This document shows positions 49,009 to 57,066 of a stretch of DNA of 64,000 bases, piece by piece. Both the position numbers and the translations under genes were made by a program. The stretch is from Gemmatimonadota bacterium. Lineage in GTDB: Bacteria; Gemmatimonadota; Gemmatimonadetes; Gemmatimonadales; Gemmatimonadaceae. Every line of letters starts with the position of its first letter. Within the stretch, counting starts at the first letter, position 1. The notes under the pieces are model-generated. The model saw nothing but the letters and a program-made list of their open reading frames with translations, ran no database searches and was not told the origin of the DNA. The stretch spans positions 1 through 64,000 of the forward strand of contig JADJRJ010000027.1 of the NCBI GenBank assembly GCA_016712265.1, in the 5' to 3' direction.

Positions 49009-49255
49009 TTCCCCTCCCCACTCATAATGTGCGATGCAGCCCGACATGGTACGGACTAGTTGCCCGTCGCCGAGGAGGATGTCTCGCCCCCCCCCCCTTC
49101 GGTCAAGGGGTGTGCTATCCTCGCTACCGCGGACACTCCACGGTACTGACGAGGCCGTTGAGCCGTACAGGAGACCACATGCTTAGCGGATCGACGCCGC
49201 CAACGTCTCTCCACTTGCCCAAGGCGGCTGCACGTCTTCGCGCCGTGCGCCTAAC

Positions 49256-51032
49256 GTAGTTGTTGCAAAACCCTGTTGGCGCCCGCGATGTGGACATGGA
49301 ACTCCCGCGCGGTCGCCGGGTTTCCTCGCCGGAATCTGTGCCGCTCCCCGCGCCCCGTCGAGGACCCATGGCTCACTACAAGCACATTGATACCAGTCCC
49401 CGCTTCGTTCCGGTGGACCTCACGCGGCAGCTGCTCCCCGGCACCTTCGAGCATGCGGTCCTCACCTGCTGTCGGGGCCGATCCCTGGGCCACTTCGACG
49501 CCCGCTTCCGGAATGATGCCACCGGCGCCCCGGCCTATCCGCCCGCGGTGCTCCTCCAGGTCATTCTCTGCGCCTATGCCCAAGGGATCGTGAGCAGCCC
49601 CGCGCGATCGAGCGCCTGTCCCAGGAGCACGTGACCTTCATCGCCCTCTGTGGCGACCAGGCCCCAGACCACACCACCCTGGCCCGCTTCATTAAGTACG
49701 TTGGGCGACCCCATCGCGCGGGTCTTCGCCGCCGTCCTCGCGGTCTGCGACGCGCAGGGCCTCATTGGCCGCGAGATGTTTGCCATCGATGGCGTGAAGC
49801 TCCCGAGCAACGCCTCCAAGCGGCAGAGCGGCACGCGCGCCGAGTTCGAGCGCCACGCGGCGCAACTGGAGGCCACCGCGGCGCAGCTGCTCGCACGGCA
49901 CCGGGCCGCGGATGGCGGGGCCACCGAGCCGACGCTGGACGCCAAACGCGCGCAGCGGATCGCCCGGCTGCAGCGAGACGCCGCCCAACTCCGCATCTGG
50001 CTGGCGGCGCACCCGGAGGACCGGCGCGGCGTGAAGGGGGCCGTCCGCAAGAGCAACCGCACGGACAACGACAGTGCGAAGCTGGCGACGAGCAAGGGCG
50101 TGATCCAGGGCTACACCGGCGTGGCGGCGGTCGACGCGCGGACGCAGATCATCGTCGCGGCGGCCGCGCATGGAACGGGCTCCGAGCACGAGCTGCTGCT
50201 CCCGACCGTCGCGGCCACCGATCCGCTGCGCGCGCCGACGACGCTCATCACGGCCGATGCGGGCTACCACAGTGAGGCCAACCTGCAGGCGCTCGCGACG
50301 CGCGGGGTGGACGCGCTCATCGCGGACGGCGCGCTCCGCCGCCGCGACGCGCGCTTCGACACCCAGGCGACCCATCATGCGACCAAGGATCCGCTGCATG
50401 ACAAGGCGCCGCGGCCGGACGCGCCGCGCCGCTTCACGCCGGCCGACTTCCAGTACGATCCCGTCGCGCAGACGTGTGTCTGTCCCGCGGGCAAGTCGCT
50501 CGCCCGCCGCGGCCGCCCCCCACGTCACCACGGGGCTCCGCGGGCAGCACTTTCAGGGGACCAAGACCGACTGCCTGCCCTGTACGCTGCGCGCGCAATG
50601 TCTCCGTACCCCGGCGACCACGCCCGTGCGCCAAGTGGCCTTCTTCGAGTCACGGCTCGCACCGCCCCTCGCCCGCAAGCCGCACACGGCGGCCATGAAA
50701 GCGCGGATCGATACGCCGGCCGAGCGGGCCCGCTACGAACAGCGCTTCGCCGTCGTCGAGCCGGTCTTCGCGAATCTGCGCCACAACAAACGGCTCGATC
50801 GCTTCACGCTGCGCGGCCAGGGCAAGGTCACCGGGCAGTGGCTGCTCATGTGCCTCGTGCACAACATCGAGAAGCTTCGCGCACCATGGCCGCCTCGCTG
50901 CCTAACGGGCGTCGGGATCGCCTCCCGCCCGCGCGCACAGGGCCACCGTGGCCTCGTCTCACCCTCGCCGCGACGTCTTTCCGTCCCTAGACGACCGCGT
51001 TCCGGCCGCCGACCCCCTTTTGCAACACCTTC
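49256..51032 (+). mobile_element. IS1182-family insertion sequence (copy 2) inserted in an attC site
   Basis: The element spans 1777 bp with imperfect terminal inverted repeats (GTAGTTGTTGCAAAAC and, from the right end, GAAGGTGTTGCAAAAG). It is flanked by a 3-bp duplication AAC (49253-49255 and 51033-51035). Removing it and one AAC rejoins GCCTAAC with GACCTGCACTCTCGTGCGG, a normal attC. On the attC strand the duplicated bases are the GTT of the recombination box. Copy 1 at 2038 entered at the same position of another box. Confidence 0.85.
49368..50905 (+). pseudogene. IS1182-family DDE transposase with five frameshifts
   Basis: The start gives MAHYKHIDTSPRFVPVDLTR. Domains in order are the N-terminal DUF772-like part (FDARFRNDATGAPAYPPAVL, VTFIALCGDQAPDHTTLARF), the DDE core (EMFAIDGVKLPSNASK, TSKGVIQGYTGVAAVDART, ITADAGYHSEANLQAL), a cysteine region (CVCPAGKSL, DCLPCTLRAQC) and the C-terminal helix ending KVTGQWLLMCLVHNIEKL. 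Frames change near 49605, 49693, 50512 and 50880, plus one near 49465. Since all catalytic parts are present, the element may be intact in the organism. Confidence 0.85.
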
Positions 51033-51163
51033 AACGACCTGCACTCTCGTGCGGGGCGGGTCATAAAGCCACCACACCCGGCGGCGTCCTTGCCCCTACT
51101 CTACTCGCCGCCGGGTGTGGTGGCTAGCCCTACAGCCCCGCCACGAGCTGTGCACTGTTAGAC
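51033..51163 (-). other. attC site (interrupted by the IS)
   Basis: On the minus strand it starts GTCTAACAGTGCACAGCTC (51145-51163) and has an 18-bp arm pair GCCACCACACCCGGCGGC / GCCGCCGGGTGTGGTGGC. The final GTTAGGC box lies at 49249-49255, beyond the IS. It separates the lipoprotein cassette from the six-cysteine peptide cassette. Confidence 0.85.
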
Positions 51164-51434
51164 GCCGCTCGCTGTTTCTCCACGCTCCATGACCCTGTCA
51201 GCGCCAGGCGTACACCGCTGCTGATTGACCTGCCTCTCAGGCAGCGACGCGTTTGGTGATACGGCTACCGTCGAGGTCGGCAGTGCGGCTGCTGAGTCAG
51301 GTTGATCGTGCAAGCGACAGTTTAGCTATCTCTGCATCTTCCCTCTTGACAAATGGACCAGACCTGGTGCAGCGTGCGTGCACGGCGTCGACGGACCGTA
51401 CTTGCTCGAATCCATTCAACTGGAGATCAAGAAC

Positions 51435-51632
51435 ATGCGTACCAGACTCCTCCGCCTTTCGCTCGCACTCATGGGCCTTGGCGTGACCAGCCTTCCGGCT
51501 GCAACTGCGTTCAGCGGCTGTCCCAGCAACATCGTGATCGGGCTCACGGCCTGTCACTTGGTGAGCGGCGACAACTGCAGCCTTTGCGAGTACAACTGCG
51601 ATGGCTCTCACGTGTGGTTCAACATGTGTTGA
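51435..51632 (+). CDS. Secreted six-cysteine peptide precursor (65 aa)
   Basis: GGAG eight bases upstream and an ATG at 51435 give MRTRLLRLSLALMGLGVTSL with a signal peptide ending near AATAFS. The mature ~38 residues contain six cysteines: SGC, TAC, DNC, SLC, YNC and the C-terminal MC. This is enough for three disulfides in a knottin- or defensin-like fold. It heads a plus-strand run with a DsbA-like gene 84 bp downstream and a beta-propeller gene. It could be an exported signal, toxin or bacteriocin-like peptide; nothing in the sequence selects among these. Confidence 0.75.
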   Translation: MRTRLLRLSLALMGLGVTSLPAATAFSGCPSNIVIGLTACHLVSGDNCSLCEYNCDGSHVWFNMC

Positions 51633-51716
51633 GATAGGAGGCTGCTACGGAGAGGGTGGCACGGGGCGCTCTCTCCGTTTCGGCTCGCCAACTGGACTTT
51701 CTTCGCTGGAGACGCG

Positions 51717-52367
51717 ATGCGCCGCCCATTTCAGCTGCTCCTTGATGGGACGACGATGGCTGTACTTGCCCTCGCCCTCTTCCTCCTCACGCGACCCAGC
51801 TCCGCCGTCCGCACCGAGTGGTCCTCATATTCGGCGCGGCGTGCCACGATACGAGCGACAGAGAAGCACTGGATCACCCTCGTCGCCGCAAGCGCGCCCC
51901 TCAGTGACGGCGCTAGGTCGTACGACGTGATCGAGGTGTCCGACTATGACTGTCCGTTCTGCCGCGCTTCCAGCGCTGCCGTCGACAGTGCCGTGGACGC
52001 TGGCGTCCGGATCGGTTACCTGCACTATCCCCTACGCATTCACCCGCACGCCGCTCGGGCTGCGCGGATGGCATTCTGCGCCGAGGACGTCGGCCGCTTT
52101 CGCAACGCGCATCGCCTCTTGATGCGGGATACGGCCTGGCATGACCAGAAAGCAATCGGCCGCATGGCGGACGAGGCTGATTTGCCCGATACCAGCGCCT
52201 TTCTTCGCTGTGTCGACGACTCCAGGACTGGTGCGCGGGTGCAGGCTAGCGTTACTCTGGCGGAGTCATTGGGTATCCGTGGGACCCCGACATTTCTCAC
52301 ACCTCGGGGCATGCATCAGGGAAGTACCACCTTGAACGTACTTCTGGGACTTGTAAGGGATCCATGA
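51717..52367 (+). CDS. DsbA-like membrane-anchored thiol oxidoreductase
   Basis: A membrane anchor (TTMAVLALALFLLTRPSSAV) is followed by a DsbA/DSBA-like thioredoxin domain. The active site is VSDYDCPFCRASSAAV (CPFC) and the cis-proline loop is GIRGTPTFLTP. The helical insert carries two further cysteines (MAFCAED, FLRCVDD). It faces the periplasm and would oxidise or isomerise disulfides, most plausibly of the six-cysteine peptide encoded just upstream. Its stop overlaps the ATG of the propeller gene. Confidence 0.85.
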   Translation: MRRPFQLLLDGTTMAVLALALFLLTRPSSAVRTEWSSYSARRATIRATEKHWITLVAASAPLSDGARSYDVIEVSDYDCPFCRASSAAVDSAVDAGVRIGYLHYPLRIHPHAARAARMAFCAEDVGRFRNAHRLLMRDTAWHDQKAIGRMADEADLPDTSAFLRCVDDSRTGARVQASVTLAESLGIRGTPTFLTPRGMHQGSTTLNVLLGLVRDP

Positions 52368-53494
52368 AACGAAATGGCTTGCGAATGGTTGCGGGTCTGT
52401 GTCAGGTATTGTTGGCCGTCCCGGCCAGTGCTCAGGGCATTCCCAGCTGGCGGCTGACCGGGGCCGTGGAGGTTGGCCGCGACGCTCCTGAGGGGGAGTT
52501 CACCCGCATTGCTGGGATCACAAGTCTGCCAGATGGTTCACTCGTTGTCGCCGACGCGACCGACCAACGCCTCCGCATCTTCTCAGCCGACGGCGATTTC
52601 CTCCGCGCCCACGGCCGACGCGGACAGGGCCCGGGAGAGTTCCAGTTCATCGCGTTCCTAGCGGCTACTGGCGACTCGATTCTGGTGTTCGAGTCATTGC
52701 CGGGGCAGTCGCGCGTAACACGGGTCCACGCCGCGACGGGTACGTCGACGCGAGGGCCAAGTGTCAGAGGAGATCCCGCGTTTCGGGGCTCGGTCATCGG
52801 CGTTGCGCCGTCCGGCGCAACGCTTGCCATTTCCAGCGGTCTTCGGCCTGTCCAAGCACCACTCCTCGGCGAAAGCCGAACGGACTCAATCATGTTCGGT
52901 GTCGGCAGCACCGTGGGAGTCACTTGGTTGCCGCCGACGTCGAACCGTACATGGATCAGCTACCGGCAACCGCAGGCGGTGTCTGGCGTGGCAATGGCCG
53001 CCCACCGTTTGAGCGGCATTCCGATCACCGGATCGACGCAAAGACTGGTCTGGATTGGGGACAACGGGTTAGGTGAGCTGCGCGGATTCGATGCGAGTGG
53101 AAAGCTGCAAGCGACGGTACGGTGGCCACGCCCCAACAGACCGCTCGATCGAGCCGACGTTGGAACGTACCTGACAAGCCTCCTGGCGCAGGCCGCTCCG
53201 GGTGACACCGCTCGGTTGTCCGCGGAGAACTCGCTTGCGCTCGCAGTGAGAGCGGCGCCGAAGTTTCAGTTGGCAGCTGAGTCCAAGACTGGCGAGTTGT
53301 GGATCGAAGAGTTCCGGGAGAACCTAGCCGCCGAGGGCCGAGTGTATGTCTTTGACGAGAGCGGTCGAGCGCTGGCCGTGGTCGTGCTTCCGGCAGGGAC
53401 GCGCGTCCGACATGTCACGCGCAATGTCGTCGTACTCACACGAAAGGATGACGATGGATTCGAGCGAGTGCTCCTCTACCGTGTCGAGCGTTAG
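52364..53494 (+). CDS. Secreted six-bladed beta-propeller protein
   Basis: A signal peptide (MVAGLCQVLLAVPASAQG) precedes NHL-like blades: GEFTRIAGITSLPDGSLVVA, QRLRIFSADGDFLRAHGRRG and QGPGEFQF are the family's hallmark. Later blades are ELRGFDASGKLQATVRW and KTGELWIEEFRE. The protein ends GFERVLLYRVER. It corresponds to '6-bladed beta-propeller' proteins that in Bacteroidota are found beside small secreted peptides. It overlaps the DsbA-like stop and the following lipoprotein start, so the genes form one coupled operon. Confidence 0.88.
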   Translation: MKRNGLRMVAGLCQVLLAVPASAQGIPSWRLTGAVEVGRDAPEGEFTRIAGITSLPDGSLVVADATDQRLRIFSADGDFLRAHGRRGQGPGEFQFIAFLAATGDSILVFESLPGQSRVTRVHAATGTSTRGPSVRGDPAFRGSVIGVAPSGATLAISSGLRPVQAPLLGESRTDSIMFGVGSTVGVTWLPPTSNRTWISYRQPQAVSGVAMAAHRLSGIPITGSTQRLVWIGDNGLGELRGFDASGKLQATVRWPRPNRPLDRADVGTYLTSLLAQAAPGDTARLSAENSLALAVRAAPKFQLAAESKTGELWIEEFRENLAAEGRVYVFDESGRALAVVVLPAGTRVRHVTRNVVVLTRKDDDGFERVLLYRVER

Positions 53495-53987
53495 CGTCGC
53501 TCGTCGCCGCGCTGCTGGACGATGGGCTAGCGGCGTCGTCTTTGCGCTCGTCGCCGCCTGTACCGGGGAGACGACGCCCGAAACGCCCGACGATCCATCA
53601 GTCCCTCGATTGCCCGTGGCCTTGGTCGGATCTTGGCTGAACATCGGCACGGGGCGCCTGCGTGGCGACACCCTTCGCCTCAGCGCGGATTCGCTGGCCG
53701 ATGCCATCATACCCTGGGGCCAACGCTATGCGAAGGTGCACCGCTGGAAAGTGATCTTCGGATCCCGCGACCCTGTGGGCACGAGGGAAGACTGGCGCGG
53801 GGGCTACTCTGATGGCGGCGATCCCGAGTGCATCTTCGGCAACGGCGACGGATGTGTGAGTCTGCCGATGCTCTGCCTGGGCGCGACGAAGGAGTACAGT
53901 TGTGCCGCATTTGCGATTGCCGGCGACACCCTGCTTGTCGCCTCTGGCCTCAAGTACCTGCGCCTCGGACGTACATCGCCTCCCTGA
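53448..53987 (+). CDS. Small lipoprotein, last gene of the six-Cys peptide cassette
   Basis: The frame overlaps the propeller end; start codons at 53448 (MTMDSS) or 53454 are possible, the latter with AAAGG upstream. A basic N-terminus leads to a lipobox (SGVVFALVAACTGE). The mature part contains GSWLNIGTGRLRGDTLRLSA and four cysteines (PECIF, DGCVS, MLCLG, YSCAA). The fold looks like a lipocalin-type beta-barrel but is not recognised. It ends 49 bp before the attC core, closing the cassette. Confidence 0.65.
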   Translation: MTMDSSECSSTVSSVSVARRRAAGRWASGVVFALVAACTGETTPETPDDPSVPRLPVALVGSWLNIGTGRLRGDTLRLSADSLADAIIPWGQRYAKVHRWKVIFGSRDPVGTREDWRGGYSDGGDPECIFGNGDGCVSLPMLCLGATKEYSCAAFAIAGDTLLVASGLKYLRLGRTSPP

Positions 53988-54035
53988 GCGCTGAGTACGT
54001 TCGCTTCCGCGCAGCCGCTCGCGGGCGGTTCGAGC

Positions 54036-54170
54036 GTCTAACGTCCATGGCTCACAAGCGGGCGCTCCTATCAAGCCGTCCCGCCCGCCGCGGAACCTCG
54101 CCTTAGCATATCAGGCGGCGGGCGGGGCGGCCACCCCACGGCGCCCGGCTTGTGCAGCCATTTGTTAGGC
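54036..54170 (-). other. attC site
   Basis: Minus-strand boxes are GCCTAACAAATGG (54158-54170) and CGTTAGAC (54036-54043). The long arms CCGCCCCGCCCGCCGCC / GGCGGGCGGGACGGC-like pair around a short loop. It borders the toxin-antitoxin cassette, whose antitoxin stop codon TAA is part of the box. Confidence 0.88.
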
Positions 54171-54484
54171 CTCAGCCTTTCGGCGGCGGCGCCGCCCGCG
54201 CTCGGACGCCACCCGCTCCGACAGGTACACCTTCAGCAGCGATTGATAGGGGACGTCACGCTGATTCGCCTGCACCTTCAACTCCTCCAGCAGGTCGGCC
54301 GGCAAGCGGAGCGAGATCGTCTCCGTGCTGGGCTTGAGGCCCGGCAGCGCACGCGGCGCGCCTGACTCCAGTCGACGTACTCCGTCGAGTCATGCGTCGC
54401 CCAAAACGCCCGCTCGGCATCCTCCGACGCAAACCGCGGCACCGGCCGGCGCTTACTCGTCGCTCGCTTCTTCGGCTCGCTCAT
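54165..54484 (-). CDS. brnA: CopG-family antitoxin (BrnA-type), one frameshift
   Basis: It starts MSEPKKRATSKRRPVPRFAS and continues ERAFWATHDSTEYVDWS. After a shift near 54366 it reads LPGLKPSTETISLRLPADLL and ends in a basic RGRRRRKAEA. The ribbon-helix-helix strand is TETISLRLP. The stop TAA lies in the attC box GCCTAAC, a known feature of cassette genes. The start overlaps the upstream toxin gene by 32 bp. It should neutralise the toxin and repress the operon. Confidence 0.8.
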
Positions 54485-54775
54485 AGACCCTCCGTTCCCG
54501 TCGATTCATGTCCTGAGCCGATAGCACCCGGATCAGGCTCCCGCGCAGGGTGAACACCAGAAACAGCCGCCGCTCGCCGGCCGTGCGGCCGAGCACGTAA
54601 TACCGGGCCTCCGACGCCGAGTGTTTCGTGTCCGCGACCACCACGAGCGGATCCCGGAAGAAGACCTGCTCCGCCTCCCCGGGCTGACGCGATGGCGCGC
54701 CCAGAGCTTGGGCGCATTCCCGTCATCCCAGTCGAAGCCGTCGCACCGCGCCAGGTCGTCGTAGACATCGGCCAC
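54453..54775 (-). CDS. brnT: BrnT-family ribonuclease toxin, one frameshift
   Basis: The reading is MADVYDDLARCDGFDWDDGN, APKLWARHRVSPGEAEQVFF, then (shift near 54680) VVVADTKHSASEARYYVLGR, RLFLVFTLRGSLIRVLSAQD and MNRRERRVYERA. These are the BrnT landmarks (FDWDDxNxxKxWxRHxVS, LGxTxxxRLFLVFTxR, IRxxSAxDMxRxER). The toxin precedes the antitoxin, as in brnTA operons. It acts as an RNase in the cytoplasm. TA pairs are typical integron cassettes and may stabilise the array. Confidence 0.85.
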
Positions 54776-54902
54776 AGGGAAGGTATACGATACTCATATA
54801 CGGCAGCGCAAGCCCCCGGCCTGGAGGTCTGCGCGGCCACGGCCGACGGCGCCTGCGGATCTGAGGTGGGGAGGCCTGACGATCCCGAGCCCTCGCGCTG
54901 AG

Positions 54903-55038
54903 GCCTAACGACCCACGGTTCGCCTGCGGGCCATCAAATAGAGCCGTCGCACCCCGCGACGACCCTGCCCTGTGATCTACTAGTCGCGGGGTGCGGCGGC
55001 CAGCCCACCGGCCCGGCGGGCGCAACCGTTTGTTATGC
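54903..55038 (-). other. attC site
   Basis: Minus-strand boxes GCATAACAAACGGTTGCG (55021-55038) and GTCGTTAGGC (54903-54912). The arms GCCGCCGCACCCCGCGACT and its partner flank AGTAGATCACAGGGC. This is the best-preserved example of the array's attC type and was used as reference for the decayed sites on the left. Confidence 0.9.
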
Positions 55039-55443
55039 TGCCCCGGGGTCACCGAAGCCCAGCGAGCCGAGCACCGCCGCCCGGGTGGCCCCGGGCACCT
55101 TCGACCGCCGCCGGACCGGGAAGGCTGCCACAGTCACCGTGCCTCCCGCCGGCGAAGTGGGACCCGAGCGAGGCAGTACCCCCAGCAGTGGGACGCCTGG
55201 TAGCCCGGACGAGTCGGTGGGGGCGACCGCCGCCCAGGACACGGATGCCATCAAGCAGGCCGCGTTGTCTGCTGGCACCGTCACGGCGAGGCGAGCGACG
55301 CCCTGTCGCGGACAACGCCCAGGGGCAAGCACCGTACACCTTCCGCCGGCTCTCCCTGCACCCAGGATTGTTGAGGGCGCGGACAGGCGGAAGTCTGTTG
55401 GAGCGACGGCCGATGCCGATCCAATGGCATCATCGCCGCACAA
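55033..55443 (-). CDS. Candidate hypothetical protein ending in an attC box
   Basis: The frame starts MCGDDAIGSASAVAPTDF, overlapping the propeller stop by 14 bp, and ends LGSLGFGDPGAA with its TAA inside the box GCATAAC. The composition is rich in Ala, Gly, Pro and Val with segments such as VARLAVTVPADNAACLMASV. The overlap with the upstream gene and the stop in attC favour a real cassette gene. The lack of a recognisable domain and GC-rich openness in other frames argue for caution. Confidence 0.4.
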   Translation of the reverse strand: MCGDDAIGSASAVAPTDFRLSAPSTILGAGRAGGRCTVLAPGRCPRQGVARLAVTVPADNAACLMASVSWAAVAPTDSSGLPGVPLLGVLPRSGPTSPAGGTVTVAAFPVRRRSKVPGATRAAVLGSLGFGDPGAA

Positions 55444-56734
55444 GCTGCAAGACTGATACGCTCTCTACACCATCCGCATCCATCGACACTCCGTACACCT
55501 CACCGCGGTGAATTGCGTGCGGAACGAAGCGCGCTGGCACCTCGACATCCATCGTCCAAGCGCCCGATCGATCGTAGACGCTCCATGTGATCGGCGTCGA
55601 TGAGACCCGGAGGTGTTTCGGCCCGATGAGCCGCTCAGCCGGATTGAACGTGCTCACCCAAAGCTCCCCATTCTCCGAGAGGAGGAAGCGGCCAAACGCT
55701 GGCGCTTGGTTGGCGAATCGGAAACGACTGGCTTCGAAGTGTAGTTTTGCGAGCATCTCCTCCGTCGCGGCCTGCCGGTTGCCCTCGACGTACGCTGCAC
55801 GTGCACGTGCTCGGACCTCCTCGGCAACTGGCTCTGGTGCCAAGGATCGCTCGAGCTCGAAGAGAAGCGATCCAGTTAGCCCGAAGCACCGTATCCGGTA
55901 CTGGGCAGAGTACCCGAGACACACTCGATCCGCACGCGCTGCGATCTCGTTGAGCGGGCCGAATAGGATCGGCTGCGCACCCTCCGTGCTCGGCTGACGT
56001 CGGTAGCCCGGGGTTCGCACGACACGGGCGACTCTCGATCCGGCCAAATCCGCTTGCTCACGGAAGACCAGGCGGATCATCTCATATGCTCCGCCCTGCG
56101 TGTCGGGCGGAAACTCGAACGCTGCAAGGGCGATTGTCCCTCCGCTTAGGAGCCCGACGCGCTGCACCTGCACAACACCCTCTAGCGCAGGCCGCGACAT
56201 CGTCCGCAGGAGCGCACCAGTCTCGGAGAAGAGGTGAGCCCGCCCACTGTTGTCCGTCGCAAGGATGCGGTCCTGATACGCCTGGAGCGACCAGAGTATG
56301 CGATCAAACTCCCCAGGGCCACGGCCGGAGCGACCGACCGAGCGCACCAACATGCCGTTGCGCTCGAAGATGCGGATCTCGTTCGCCCGAGCATCCGCTA
56401 CGACGATGCGCCCGCTCCCCAGTACGCCGAGCCCGGCGATGTCACCAAACGCGCTTGGCCCTTCGCCCTCACGTCCACCGATTACAGCGGCGGCTTGCGA
56501 ACGCAAGATCCGTGTTGTTGGCGCGTGTGCTCGCCCATACGACCAGCGGCGCCCATCCTGTGCGGCGGACGACGACGGCCCCGTCGTCAGCAGCGCCATC
56601 ACAGCAAGGGCCACCCACTGGCGCCAGCCTTCCCATAGCGGTATCGCGCACGCATCAGCTCGGCACTTTCTGTTTAGGTACGGCCCAGTCCGCCACAAGC
56701 GCCGCACACTTGCAGCTGAGCTTGTCTGAGACAC
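55430..56734 (-). CDS. Secreted six-bladed beta-propeller protein (second module)
   Basis: A signal segment (GWRQWVALAVMALLTTGPSS) lies 38 residues into the open frame, so a GTG start nearer to it is possible. The blades read VIGGREGEGPSAFGDIAGLG, RIVVADARANEIRIFERNGM and VRSVGRSGRGPGEFDRI, the same GxGPGEF hallmark as the protein at 52364. Later parts include GENGELWV-like LLSENGELWVSTFNPAE. It is transcribed divergently from a six-cysteine peptide and DsbA-like pair, with about 140 bp between starts. Confidence 0.85.
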   Translation of the reverse strand: MSQTSSAASVRRLWRTGPYLNRKCRADACAIPLWEGWRQWVALAVMALLTTGPSSSAAQDGRRWSYGRAHAPTTRILRSQAAAVIGGREGEGPSAFGDIAGLGVLGSGRIVVADARANEIRIFERNGMLVRSVGRSGRGPGEFDRILWSLQAYQDRILATDNSGRAHLFSETGALLRTMSRPALEGVVQVQRVGLLSGGTIALAAFEFPPDTQGGAYEMIRLVFREQADLAGSRVARVVRTPGYRRQPSTEGAQPILFGPLNEIAARADRVCLGYSAQYRIRCFGLTGSLLFELERSLAPEPVAEEVRARARAAYVEGNRQAATEEMLAKLHFEASRFRFANQAPAFGRFLLSENGELWVSTFNPAERLIGPKHLRVSSTPITWSVYDRSGAWTMDVEVPARFVPHAIHRGEVYGVSMDADGVESVSVLQLVRR

Positions 56735-56874
56735 GGTCTGCTCTCCTCAGGAGTTTAGCTGTAACGTAGTCGCACACTTGACAGGGGGCAACTCTCTACT
56801 GCATCGTGCGCGTGCCACTTCGCCGCATACGCGGCGCGGCGCATCTCACTCTTCGGTCGCGGAGGATTCAGACG

Positions 56875-57066
56875 ATGACAAAGCGCATGGCTTGGGTCGG
56901 ATTGATGGTGATTGCTGTTACCGGTTTCGCACAACCGGCTGCTGATGCTGCCGCACTGGACGCCTGCGTGCGGTACGAGTGCCAGAACGACAACGGGTGC
57001 GACTTCGGCTGCAAGTGCCGTTGGGTGGTCTCGGAGCTTGCGCCTGGCGAGTGCGGATCGGCGTGA
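56875..57066 (+). CDS. Secreted six-cysteine peptide precursor (63 aa, second module)
   Basis: CGGAGGATTCAGACG precedes the ATG. The signal peptide is MTKRMAWVGLMVIAVTGFAQ with cleavage near ADAA. The ~38-residue mature part holds six cysteines (DAC, YEC, NGC, FGC, KC, EC), acidic at first and ending PGECGSA. Sequence identity with the peptide at 51435 is low, but length, signal and cysteine number agree. The stop overlaps the GTG of the DsbA-like gene (GTGA), so both are translated together. Confidence 0.78.
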   Translation: MTKRMAWVGLMVIAVTGFAQPAADAAALDACVRYECQNDNGCDFGCKCRWVVSELAPGECGSA

